This document shows positions 1-5,704 of a stretch of DNA of 5,965 bases, in pieces (within the stretch, counting starts at the first letter, position 1; the number at the start of each line of letters is the position of its first letter). The position numbers were made by a program, and so were the translations under genes. The notes below the pieces were generated by a model. It was not told where the DNA came from. It saw nothing but the letters and a program-made list of their open reading frames with translations, and did no database searches. Origin of the DNA: a bacterium (GTDB lineage Bacteria > UBP13 > UBA5359); assembly GCA_028699365.1 (NCBI GenBank), contig JAQVUQ010000182.1:1-5965 (forward strand), written 5' to 3'.

Positions 1-1004
1 AGGACTCCAACGCCCAGTTCCGCTCTGAGCGCGTCTCCGTATCGGCTGCGGCCGATCTGCCGGATAACGCCAAGGGTTACGTGGAGGTATATTATCATCC
101 CTGGGCGGCGGCCAGCGGACTCTATCTGGAGAGCGCTTACTACGATACCCCGGTAGGCTCGGGACGGTTGAGAGTAGGCAAGGGCAGAAACATCACTTTC
201 GGCCTTACGCCCTCATACGGCAACCGCAAGACCAGCAATTACGGTATTGTTGCTGAGGCGTTCACCCAGGATCGCATCCAGGGGGCGCAGTATACGGTGG
301 ACAGCGGCAGGTTCAATTTGGGCCTGGGTGTGGAGACCGGCTATCGCCTCGGGACGCGCGGCATCGGGGAGATCCCCGGTGACGGCACTTACGTTGCGGC
401 ATACTCCGTGCCCCATCTCTCTTTCAGGGATGTGCCGGGATCGCTCAGCTCGACACTTCAATATAACGCCAGAGCCAGCGCCAACCTGGGCGCGGGATTG
501 AGAGCCGGCGCCTCGGTGCTTGCCGGCACAGTTGATGATCGTGATCTCGCCTCTCTGCAGGGAACGGATACCGCCTTGCGACCGCGTAATCCCATAACCG
601 GTACTACTCCGACAACCGCTATAGGGCCCGGCTTTACAGGCAAGGGAATCCTTGTAAGCGGCCTTGACCTTACTTACAAGAGGACCTCTCCTCTTCTGTT
701 ACAGGGAGAGCTGTTCGATGCCTCAGTCAGCGATCTGGATTACGGTGCCTGGAGCCTTACTGCCGGCTGGGAGCCGCCGCAGGGCTGGAAATTCTACGCC
801 CGCTACGGTGTCCAGGATATGAATATCGTTCCCACCAACAATCCGCTGACGTGGGATACCCGCCAGGTGTCTCTGTCCGCGGTGCAGCCTTTGCGCAAAG
901 CCCTGTGGCTGCAGTATGAGTATGAGATCAACTCAGAGGAGACGGATACCGGCAGCAAGGTCGCTGACAACCTCTTCTTTGTGGAGCTGTTCAGCGCCTT
1001 TTAA
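1..1004 (+). CDS. Outer-membrane beta-barrel (porin-like) protein, 5' end missing
   Basis: The frame is open from base 3 with no stop, so the gene starts upstream of the window; the GTG at 81 is only an internal valine. About 333 residues are visible, ending at TAA 1002-1004. The protein is made of short stretches of alternating polar and hydrophobic or aromatic residues (VEVYYHP, GLYLESAYYD, LWLQYEYEI) separated by Gly/Asn/Asp/Thr-rich loops, and ends in FFVELFSAF. A C-terminal Phe on a final amphipathic strand is the usual signal read by the BAM assembly machinery. Arg/Lys/Gly-rich segments such as RLRVGKGRN could line a pore, as in porins that take phosphate or small solutes. There are no cysteines in the visible part and no globular enzyme motif. 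Signal peptide and any N-terminal SLH domain would be outside the window. Beta-barrel class is well supported; substrate and exact family are not. Confidence 0.75.
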   Translation, partial: DSNAQFRSERVSVSAAADLPDNAKGYVEVYYHPWAAASGLYLESAYYDTPVGSGRLRVGKGRNITFGLTPSYGNRKTSNYGIVAEAFTQDRIQGAQYTVDSGRFNLGLGVETGYRLGTRGIGEIPGDGTYVAAYSVPHLSFRDVPGSLSSTLQYNARASANLGAGLRAGASVLAGTVDDRDLASLQGTDTALRPRNPITGTTPTTAIGPGFTGKGILVSGLDLTYKRTSPLLLQGELFDASVSDLDYGAWSLTAGWEPPQGWKFYARYGVQDMNIVPTNNPLTWDTRQVSLSAVQPLRKALWLQYEYEINSEETDTGSKVADNLFFVELFSAF

Positions 1005-1037
1005 GCTCCATTCCGGTCCTATATATGTAAGACAATT

Positions 1038-1066
1038 AAGAGCTATCGCCGGCGGCGGTAGCTCTT
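1038..1066 (+). terminator. Hairpin after the porin-like gene, probable intrinsic terminator
   Basis: Arms 1038-1050 and 1054-1066 form a 13-bp stem (one G-T wobble) around the 3-base loop GGC. It lies 34 bases after the stop codon and just before the bipA promoter. The T tract that follows is poor (GCATTTCTAT), so termination may be partial. Confidence 0.65.
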
Positions 1067-1090
1067 GCATTTCTATATGACGCCGATATC

Positions 1091-1099
1091 TGTTATAAT
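1091..1099 (+). promoter_or_regulatory. Extended -10 promoter for bipA
   Basis: TGTTATAAT at 1091-1099 is a perfect extended -10 element (TGn followed by TATAAT). The hexamer 17 bases upstream, TTCTAT at 1071-1076, is a poor -35, as is common for extended -10 promoters. Transcription would begin near 1105, giving a leader of about 30 bases to ATG 1137 or about 65 to ATG 1170. It follows directly on the hairpin that ends the previous gene. Confidence 0.65.
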
Positions 1100-1136
1100 G
1101 AACACCGCTTATGAATTTTTACAGGCGTAATTTTGC

Positions 1137-3005
1137 ATGCGTAATAATGAACGGAGTTTGTCAGGAATTATGAGTACACTTTCAACCAGCCCGGAAATGA
1201 AGCAGGTCGTTTCGCCGGCGCTGCGTAATATCGCCATTATAGCTCACGTCGATCACGGCAAGACCACCCTGGTGGATCAGATGCTGAGGCAGTCCGGTGC
1301 CTTCAGGGTCAACCAGCAGGTGGAAGAGCGCGTGATGGATTCCAACCCGCTGGAGCGTGAGAGAGGCATAACCATTCTGGCCAAGAACACCTCAGTGCGC
1401 TGGAATGGTGTCAAGATCAATATCGTCGATACTCCCGGCCATGCCGACTTTGGCGGCGAGGTGGAGCGCATCCTGCGTATGGTGGACGGCGTGCTGCTGC
1501 TGGTGGATGCCTCCGACGGCCCCATGCCGCAGACGCGCTTTGTGCTGCGCAAGGCGCTGGAACTGGGCTTGAAGCCGATATTGGTCATAAACAAGATAGA
1601 CCGGCCCGGTTCCAGGGAGCATCAGGTCCATGACGAAACGCTGGATCTCTTTATAGAATTGAACGCTTCCGAGGATCAACTGGAGTTTCCCACCGTTTTT
1701 GCCTCCGCCAGGGACGGTTATGCCACTGTCGATCCCGATGTGCCCAATGATAATTTGAAGCCGCTCTTCGATGTCGTGCTGAATTACGTCCCGGCACCCA
1801 AGGTCAAGACGGAGGGTCCGTTCCAGATGCTTATCTCTACGCTTGCATACTCTCCCTACCTGGGACAGATGGCTGTCGGCCGCATCGAGCGCGGCTGCAT
1901 CAGGCCGGGTGAGCAGGTGGTAATGCTGACGCTGGACGGAAAAACGATGTCGGCCAAGGTTTCCAGGCTGTTTACGTTCGAGAATCTTGAGCAGGTGGAG
2001 ACTGAGGAGGTGCGGGCCGGTGAGATAGTGGTCCTGGCCGGCCTGGAGAAGGTAGAGATAGGAGCCACTATCTGCGATCCCCAGTTCCCTGAGCCGCTGC
2101 CGGGTATAGCCGTGGATGAACCCACGGTCAGCGTGGACTTTATGGTCAATACCTCGCCTTTTGCCGGGCGCGACGGCAAATACCTTACCAGCCGGCATCT
2201 GCGCGACCGCCTGAAGCGAGAGCTGCAATCCAATGTGGCGCTGAGGGTGGAGGATACCGAATCTCCCGATGCCTTCAGAGTATCGGGCCGCGGCGAGCTG
2301 CATCTTACCATCCTGATGGAGACCATGCGCCGTGAAGGCTATGAGTTCATGGTTTCTCAGCCCAGGGTCATCAAGAAGATGATAAACGGCAAGGAGTGCG
2401 AGCCGTTTGAAGAACTGGTTATCGACGTTCCCGAGGAGTACGTAGGCGCCGTCATGGAGAAGATGGGACTTCGCCGGGCGGAGATCCAGGAGATGGAAAC
2501 GGGGTCGGACAACCGGACCCGTATGCGCTATCGTATTCCCACCCGCGGCCTTTTCGGCTATCGGACGGAGTTTATGACGGATACCCGGGGTATGGGCACC
2601 ATGCATCACATATTTGCCGAATACGCACCCTCAAACGGTGAGATAGTCAGGCGTACGCGAGGCGTATTGATTGCCAAGAGTCAGGGCTTCAGCACGGCTT
2701 ACGCTATCGAGACTCTGCAGGAGAGGTCCGCACTCTTCATCGGGCCCGGCTCAGAGGTGTATGAAGGCGCCATAGTGGGCGAGAATTCTCGTGAATGCGA
2801 TATGGTGGTCAATATCACCAAGGCCAAGAAGCTGACCAATATCAGGTCATCCACGTCGGAAATCGACGTCATGCTGACACCGCCGCGCACACACACTCTG
2901 GAAAGTGCCATCGAGTATATAGAAGATGACGAGTTTGTGGAGATCACTCCCACCTCCATCCGGCTGCGCAAGCGCTTCTTAAAAGCCGGCGACCGCAAGA
3001 TATAA
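1137..3005 (+). CDS. typA: Ribosome-associated GTPase BipA/TypA
   Basis: Translational GTPase of the EF-G/LepA superfamily that binds 70S ribosomes and acts in ribosome assembly and stress or cold adaptation. Counting from M1, the GTP-binding motifs are complete: G1 AHVDHGKTT at 36-44 with the catalytic-type His near G3, switch I RGITI at 76-80, G3 DTPGH at 98-102, G4 NKID at 152-155 and a G5-like SAR at 190-192. A beta-barrel domain II follows from about 230, an EF-G-III-like domain from about 310 to 400, an EF-G-V-like domain ([19 protein letters not shown]), and the BipA-specific C-terminal domain with [15 protein letters not shown]. At 622 residues it is slightly longer than the usual 605-615. 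The extra length is at the N terminus: ATG 1170 (residue 12) gives 611 residues and is a serious alternative start. Neither start has an ideal ribosome site (AGG at 1123-1125 for 1137; GGAG at 1153-1156 or AGGA at 1163-1166 for 1170). It appears to be a single-gene unit. Confidence 0.97.
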   Translation: MRNNERSLSGIMSTLSTSPEMKQVVSPALRNIAIIAHVDHGKTTLVDQMLRQSGAFRVNQQVEERVMDSNPLERERGITILAKNTSVRWNGVKINIVDTPGHADFGGEVERILRMVDGVLLLVDASDGPMPQTRFVLRKALELGLKPILVINKIDRPGSREHQVHDETLDLFIELNASEDQLEFPTVFASARDGYATVDPDVPNDNLKPLFDVVLNYVPAPKVKTEGPFQMLISTLAYSPYLGQMAVGRIERGCIRPGEQVVMLTLDGKTMSAKVSRLFTFENLEQVETEEVRAGEIVVLAGLEKVEIGATICDPQFPEPLPGIAVDEPTVSVDFMVNTSPFAGRDGKYLTSRHLRDRLKRELQSNVALRVEDTESPDAFRVSGRGELHLTILMETMRREGYEFMVSQPRVIKKMINGKECEPFEELVIDVPEEYVGAVMEKMGLRRAEIQEMETGSDNRTRMRYRIPTRGLFGYRTEFMTDTRGMGTMHHIFAEYAPSNGEIVRRTRGVLIAKSQGFSTAYAIETLQERSALFIGPGSEVYEGAIVGENSRECDMVVNITKAKKLTNIRSSTSEIDVMLTPPRTHTLESAIEYIEDDEFVEITPTSIRLRKRFLKAGDRKI

Positions 3006-3036
3006 GGGCGTTTTCCGGACATTTCAGCCTTTTTTT
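3004..3036 (+). terminator. Possible weak terminator after bipA
   Basis: AAGGGC at 3004-3009, overlapping the stop codon, can pair with GCCTT at 3027-3031 with one bulged G, next to seven consecutive T at 3030-3036. The loop is large and the stem only five pairs. The T run is the better half of the evidence. Confidence 0.35.
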
Positions 3037-3064
3037 ACTGCCTCCGCGGGGCGTTGTTCCTGTC

Positions 3065-3093
3065 TTGTTATTTCCCTGCATATTGCGTAGAAT
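3065..3093 (+). promoter_or_regulatory. Sigma-70-type promoter for the ferritin-like gene
   Basis: TTGTTA at 3065-3070 (4 of 6 to the -35 consensus) is separated by exactly 17 bases from TAGAAT at 3088-3093 (5 of 6 to the -10 consensus). Transcription would begin near 3100, so the leader of about 100 bases would contain the whole inverted repeat at 3115-3155. Confidence 0.55.
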
Positions 3094-3114
3094 CAATATC
3101 ATAGGAATGTAAAT

Positions 3115-3155
3115 TGCCGCATATGAGAATCGGACATGGATTCTCATATGCGGCA
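3115..3155. repeat. Perfect 17-bp inverted repeat in the leader of the ferritin-like gene
   Basis: The arms 3115-3131 (TGCCGCATATGAGAATC) and 3139-3155 are exact reverse complements around the 7-base loop GGACATG. As RNA this is a very stable hairpin. It is followed by GCCGGC and not by a T tract; the first T run is 20 bases further on. An intrinsic terminator is therefore unlikely, and a leader element, operator or small mobile repeat is more likely. It sits between the predicted promoter and the ribosome site of the downstream gene. Confidence 0.85.
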
Positions 3156-3199
3156 GCCGGCATTCGTTAAACTGTTTTTGATTTGAAAGGAGCCCGATT

Positions 3200-3703
3200 A
3201 TGGAAAGTCCTGCTTTAAATGCCGCCATAGAACTGGAGCAGAGCGGTTATGTCTACTACAGAGAAGTTGCAGAGAAAACGGAGAATCCGTTGACGGCAAG
3301 GTTGTTCTCTTCCCTGGCAGCACAGGAGTTGGAGCATATACAACGGGCTCGCGAGCTTTATGCCGCCGGCGGCGAGCCGGCAGTTCATTCATCGAGCATG
3401 AACCTGGAGGCCGATGTAAAGAGATTCTTCGGGCAGTTCTCCAAAGAGCAGCGTCAGGATTGGAAGATGGACAACGCCGAGGCTTATGAAAGAGCTATGG
3501 AACTGGAAAAACAGGGCTACGACATGTACGCAAAGTTTGCGGCGGAAGCCAGGGACGAGAGAGAGGCAGCTTTCTTCAAGGCGCTTCAGAGAGAGGAAGA
3601 AGGCCATCTGGAAGCTCTGGAAAACGTGTATGCCTACTTTGCTCAGTCCAAAGACTGGCAGCACGAGGACGAGCGGACCACCTGGAACTGGATGAATCTC
3701 TGA
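3200..3703 (+). CDS. Ferritin-like diiron protein of the rubrerythrin family, no rubredoxin domain
   Basis: A 167-residue four-helix-bundle protein. Two similar halves each carry the ferritin-like pattern: helix 1 AIELEQSGYVYYREVA with ligand candidate E13, helix 2 AAQELEHIQRA with E43-x-x-H46, helix 3 AMELEKQGYDMYAKFA with E103, and helix 4 REEEGHLEAL with E133-x-x-H136. These are the carboxylate and histidine positions expected for a diiron site. There is no cysteine at all, so the C-terminal FeS4 rubredoxin domain of true rubrerythrins is absent. The tail is Trp-rich and acidic (WNWMNL at the end). Related COG1633-type proteins are linked to iron handling and to reduction of peroxide; the exact reaction cannot be read from sequence. 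The start is secure: AAAGGAG at 3186-3192 lies 7 bases before the ATG. The next gene follows after 56 bases with no obvious terminator, so co-transcription is likely. Confidence 0.88.
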   Translation: MESPALNAAIELEQSGYVYYREVAEKTENPLTARLFSSLAAQELEHIQRARELYAAGGEPAVHSSSMNLEADVKRFFGQFSKEQRQDWKMDNAEAYERAMELEKQGYDMYAKFAAEARDEREAAFFKALQREEEGHLEALENVYAYFAQSKDWQHEDERTTWNWMNL

Positions 3704-3710
3704 AAGGTAG

Positions 3711-3738
3711 ATTCCGCAATCGGCAATCCGAAATCCGA
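3711..3738. repeat. Four tandem heptamers, consensus AATCCGA
   Basis: Read in steps of seven from 3711: ATTCCGC, AATCGGC, AATCCGA, AATCCGA. The last two are identical and the first two differ by two or three bases. The array fills most of the 56-base gap between the ferritin-like gene and the amidotransferase gene and ends just before the ribosome site at 3744-3750. Confidence 0.75.
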
Positions 3739-3759
3739 ATTTGAAAGGGGTGAGGCAGT

Positions 3760-4581
3760 ATGTGCAGATTATTGGGCGTTTTAGCCGACAAGCCCATAGA
3801 TATGGAATTCTCCATGGGGACGGCACCTAATTCCTTTGTCGGCTTCGGGGATGACAGGAATCCCGACGGCTGGGGCATGGGCTGGTATGAGAGCGGGATC
3901 GATACGCCACGGATCTTCAAGGAGCCGCTGGCAGCCGTGGAATCCGAGAAGCTGCCTCATCTGGTAGCCGGCACTTTTTCCCGGATATTTGCCTGCCATG
4001 TGCGCAAATCCACCTGCGGCAATCCCAGTATTGCCAACACCCATCCCTTCCGGCATGGGAACTGGCTCTTTGCCCATAACGGCGCGGTGGATAGAGGCGT
4101 CCTTCTGGACAGGCTCAACAGGGAGCATAGAGATGCCGTCCAGGGAGATACGGATTCGGAAACGTACTTCCACTGGATCCTGCAGAACATAGAAGAACAG
4201 GCCGGTGATGTGGCTTCCGGTATCCGGTGTGCGGTTACCGCTCTGGATAAATATACGGGTCTTAACTTCATTCTCTCCGATGGAGAACGGCTGTATGCCT
4301 ATCGCGATGCTTCACGACGGCGCAATCACTACTCGCTCTTCTTCCTGAAGAGAAATCCGTTTGGTGAGGATACGTCTTCCCCTGACCGGATAGAGTCATG
4401 CCAAACCGACGCCATCATACACAGCGCCAGGCTCAGGGATGAGCGGGCCGTTATGATCTGCTCGGAGAAATTGACCGGTGACGACGTATGGCAGGAGATC
4501 CCGCTGGGAAGCCTCCTGACGGTGAACCGTGATCTGAGGACGGAGTTGACGGAGCTTAACGCTCCTCGACTTCGCCCTTGA
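3760..4581 (+). CDS. Class II glutamine amidotransferase, YafJ/Dug3 type
   Basis: An Ntn-type amidohydrolase of 273 residues. It begins Met-Cys-Arg-Leu-Leu-Gly, so removal of Met exposes Cys2 as the N-terminal nucleophile that attacks the side-chain amide of glutamine or a gamma-glutamyl bond. Family motifs follow in order: NPDGWGMGWY at 34-43, HVRKSTCG at 80-87 (the substrate-binding Arg is R82), NTHPF at 93-97, FAHNG at 104-108 (oxyanion-hole Asn and Gly), and GDTDSE at 129-134. The end carries the typical VMICSEKLTG and IPLGSLLTV strands. The protein is a stand-alone GATase domain with no fused synthetase or sugar-isomerase half, close in length to E. coli YafJ (about 255). Yeast Dug3 of the same family degrades glutathione with a partner, but no partner gene is adjacent here, so the substrate is open. 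Start: AAAGGGG at 3744-3750 and GTGAGG at 3750-3755 precede the ATG, and Cys2 demands this start. The last 26 bases overlap the convergent gene. Confidence 0.93.
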   Translation: MCRLLGVLADKPIDMEFSMGTAPNSFVGFGDDRNPDGWGMGWYESGIDTPRIFKEPLAAVESEKLPHLVAGTFSRIFACHVRKSTCGNPSIANTHPFRHGNWLFAHNGAVDRGVLLDRLNREHRDAVQGDTDSETYFHWILQNIEEQAGDVASGIRCAVTALDKYTGLNFILSDGERLYAYRDASRRRNHYSLFFLKRNPFGEDTSSPDRIESCQTDAIIHSARLRDERAVMICSEKLTGDDVWQEIPLGSLLTVNRDLRTELTELNAPRLRP

Positions 4582-4801
4582 TATCATCGGCTTCCACCCA
4601 TTCAACCGCGCCTTCCTGCCCGCCTTCCTGCGGCCAGTAAATCATGGAGCCGACGTAGGTACCCTCCAGATCATAGACATCCTCTACCCGCTCCGCCCCT
4701 TCAAAAACGGAGAGATCGCCTTCAGACCAGATATAGTCTTCGCCCTTAGCCGGTATATGCGTGGGATTCTGGACATTGTGATCACCAGGTTCAATAGCCA
4801 T
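4556..4801 (-). CDS. Small acidic hypothetical protein
   Basis: I do not recognise this 81-residue protein. It is strongly acidic: by count 21 Asp/Glu against 4 Lys/Arg, with no cysteine, signal peptide or membrane segment. The middle, VYDLEGTYVGSMIYWP, looks like two beta strands with a Gly turn and faintly recalls PRC-barrel or SH3-like small folds; that is only an impression. It is credible as a gene because an excellent ribosome site, GGAGGT (complement of 4808-4813), lies 6 bases before the ATG on the minus strand. It also keeps an open frame with sensible composition. Its stop at 4556-4558 lies inside the 3' end of the convergent amidotransferase gene, a 26-base tail-to-tail overlap. 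Upstream, GATATA at 4822-4827 reads TATATC on the minus strand and may be its -10, but no convincing -35 is seen. Confidence 0.72.
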   Translation of the reverse strand: MAIEPGDHNVQNPTHIPAKGEDYIWSEGDLSVFEGAERVEDVYDLEGTYVGSMIYWPQEGGQEGAVEWVEADDIKGEVEER

Positions 4802-4851
4802 TTCAGCACCTCCGTTCGGTAGATATACCCTGACGTGGGCGTGGTAAAACC

Positions 4852-4880
4852 TTGATAGTCTGGTGGAGATATATTAAACT
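4852..4880 (+). promoter_or_regulatory. Weak promoter candidate for the 46-codon gene
   Basis: TTGATA at 4852-4857 and TAAACT at 4875-4880 are 17 bases apart (each 4 of 6 to consensus). A perfect 10-bp palindrome, AAGTTAACTT at 4887-4896, follows directly and lies between this promoter and the ribosome site, where an operator would sit. Both calls rest on short matches. Confidence 0.35.
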
Positions 4881-4907
4881 GCTGTTAAGTTAACTTGGAG
4901 GAGCTTC

Positions 4908-5048
4908 ATGAAATCGGTTGATACAAACAAAGCAGGAATAGCCTCTGCTGATGAACGGCGTAAAGCGATTGAGGAAATGCTTCTCTTCCGTCAGGATAAG
5001 CATACGGAGGGCATAGTAAAGGATATGGTTGAGGAAGGGCGTCGTTGA
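4908..5048 (+). CDS. 46-residue protein resembling the C-terminal tail of a VapB-type antitoxin
   Basis: The product is MKSVDTNKAGIASADERRKA followed by IEEMLLFRQDKHTEGIVKDM and VEEGRR, then TGA 5046-5048. The ribosome site is strong (GGAGGAG at 4897-4903, 4 bases before the ATG), and the frame is closed upstream by TAA 4875-4877. The second half, a charged helix followed by a short linker and a final (I/V)KDMVEEGRR, recalls the toxin-wrapping tail of many type II antitoxins that pair with PIN-domain toxins (typical endings are SIKELIEEGRR). The DNA-binding N-terminal domain of such antitoxins (AbrB, Phd or RHH) is missing; only about 14 residues precede the helix. No toxin gene follows: the next 70 bases hold no matching frame and then a tRNA promoter. 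It may be a real small gene or the relic of a toxin-antitoxin pair. Translation is likely; function is inference. Confidence 0.6.
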   Translation: MKSVDTNKAGIASADERRKAIEEMLLFRQDKHTEGIVKDMVEEGRR

Positions 5049-5120
5049 AGGTTAATCCCTCCGGTGCCGTATATGCATTTAAGGAGCAGGGGATTCACCA
5101 TTTTTAACTCGAAATTCCAT

Positions 5121-5149
5121 TTGCAGTTTTCGGGCTATTATGATAAAAT
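5121..5149 (+). promoter_or_regulatory. Promoter of the tRNA-Lys gene
   Basis: TTGCAG at 5121-5126, a 17-base spacer, and TAAAAT at 5144-5149 (5 of 6), with TG at 5141-5142 making an extended -10. Transcription should begin near 5156, about 28 bases before the tRNA, inside the inverted repeat at 5152-5176. Confidence 0.65.
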
Positions 5150-5151
5150 AC

Positions 5152-5176
5152 CGTTGCTGTCGCTGTTACAGCAACG
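5152..5176. repeat. 9-bp perfect inverted repeat at the tRNA transcription start
   Basis: CGTTGCTGT at 5152-5160 and ACAGCAACG at 5168-5176 pair perfectly around the 7-base loop CGCTGTT. It spans the predicted transcription start and ends 7 bases before the tRNA. Confidence 0.7.
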
Positions 5177-5183
5177 CTAACTT

Positions 5184-5259
5184 GGGTCGTTAGCTCAGCT
5201 GGTAGAGCAGGGGACTCTTAATCCCAAGGTCGTAGGTTCGATCCCTACACGACCCACCA
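5184..5259 (+). tRNA. tRNA-Lys, anticodon CUU, CCA encoded
   Basis: This 76-base cloverleaf decodes AAG. The acceptor stem pairs GGGTCGT (5184-5190) with ACGACCC (5249-5255), followed by discriminator A and the genomic CCA at 5257-5259. The D arm is GCTC-AGCTGGTA-GAGC. The anticodon loop is CTCTTAA at 5215-5221 with anticodon CTT at 5217-5219. The T arm contains the invariant GGTTCGATCC. The outermost anticodon-stem pair (G5210 with A5226) is a mismatch; the other four pair. The 3' end of such genes is a frequent target of tyrosine integrases, and a defence gene starts about 400 bases downstream. Confidence 0.97.
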
Positions 5260-5271
5260 TAGAATTTTTAT

Positions 5272-5308
5272 ACGGGTTTTCGGGTTTTCCGGGACCCGTT
5301 TCTTGCTT
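5272..5308 (+). terminator. Probable intrinsic terminator of the tRNA-Lys gene
   Basis: ACGGGT at 5272-5277 or, with a smaller loop, CGGGT at 5281-5285 can pair with ACCCGT at 5294-5299 (ACCCG for the latter). The stem is followed by a T-rich tail (TTTCTTGCTT). It begins 12 bases after the CCA end. Confidence 0.55.
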
Positions 5309-5310
5309 AA

Positions 5311-5618
5311 AAGGCACGAAAGAGGTATGGAATTCGACAGGGCGATATAAGTCCCTTCCACCGTTTTTCATTCAGCTTGGGAACCTACCTCGAGACAGGA
5401 AAAGACTTGGACAGCGGCGAAGATATAGTAAGTGCTTGGCATGCAGGTATCACCTCTGGCAAGAGAAGAAACCATTAGGCAGTGGTCAAGTCAACGGCGC
5501 CAACCTAAGCTTCGAGTCAGGGGTGTAGCCCCCCGCTCTGCGCAACAACGTGGCTGTCGCCGAATACGAATACATTGACGTATATTATGGCACTGCGCTC
5601 AACAGTCAGTTGATATGA
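5311..5618 (+). pseudogene. Probable decayed coding remnant, beta-barrel/porin-like
   Basis: No intact gene is present between the tRNA terminator and brxA, but two neighbouring frames read like protein. One frame (5311-5475) contains FSLGTYLETGKDLDSGEDIV followed by SAWHAGITSGK, then runs into TAG 5476. The next frame takes over at about 5460 with KKPLGSGQVNGANLSFESGV, meets TAG 5526, continues as NNVAVAEYEYIDVYYGTALN and ends at TGA 5616. A Trp-x-x-Gly segment followed by Lys-Lys-Pro-Gly and alternating Val/Ala/Tyr strands is the style of bacterial putative porins. A simple reading is one frameshift near 5461-5468 plus one nonsense change at 5526. There is no clear start or ribosome site. 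The identification rests on the look of the translation only and could be chance; untranslated leader of the BREX operon is the alternative. Confidence 0.35.
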
Positions 5619-5635
5619 TTTTCAAGAAGGAAGAA

Positions 5636-5704
5636 ATGGACGAATGCAAAAAAACCGATGGGACTGCCGATTATGCAAAGGGAATACGAACTGAAAATAA
5701 ATAA
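5636..5704 (+). CDS. Possible 22-codon leader ORF overlapping the start of brxA
   Basis: ATG 5636 is preceded at good distance by a purine-rich ribosome site (AAGG at 5627-5630 within AAGAAGGAAG, 5 bases of spacing). It reads MDECKKTDGTADYAKGIRTE then NK and TAA 5702-5704, in a different frame from brxA, and covers the brxA start at 5673. It is the best ribosome site in the area, while brxA itself has only GGGA at 5660-5663. It may be a leader peptide coupled to brxA translation, or simply a spurious ORF near a misplaced start. Confidence 0.3.
   Translation: MDECKKTDGTADYAKGIRTENK

Noticed and set aside
1392-2609. A 405-codon open frame on the minus strand.
   Set aside because: It lies wholly antisense to bipA, has no ribosome site or recognisable domain, and its composition follows from the codon bias of the sense gene.
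3115-3155. The hairpin as terminator of bipA.
   Set aside because: It is 110 bases past the stop, has a 17-bp stem, and no T tract follows; a predicted promoter lies upstream of it.
3389-3826. Minus-strand open frames across the ferritin-like and amidotransferase genes.
   Set aside because: They run antisense to two genes with complete family motifs and strong ribosome sites, and their translations look like shadows of those genes.
5235-5259. A direct repeat of the tRNA 3' end as an attachment site inside the window.
   Set aside because: I find no second copy of these bases downstream to 5965; if it exists it lies beyond the window.
5329-5342. GGAATTCGACAGGG resembles the 5' tRNA-like signature of tmRNA, and 5544-5561 translates as NNVAVA, like a tag peptide.
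   Set aside because: There is no GGGG-type acceptor strand before it, no T arm and no CCA end downstream, the tag-like stretch is about 210 bases in and lacks the Ala-Ala-stop ending. Two frames here look protein-coding instead. A covariance-model search for tmRNA would settle it.
5419-5432. GAAGATATAGTAAG resembles the S element of group I introns.
   Set aside because: No matching P7 partner or other core elements are found nearby, and the same bases read well as coding sequence.
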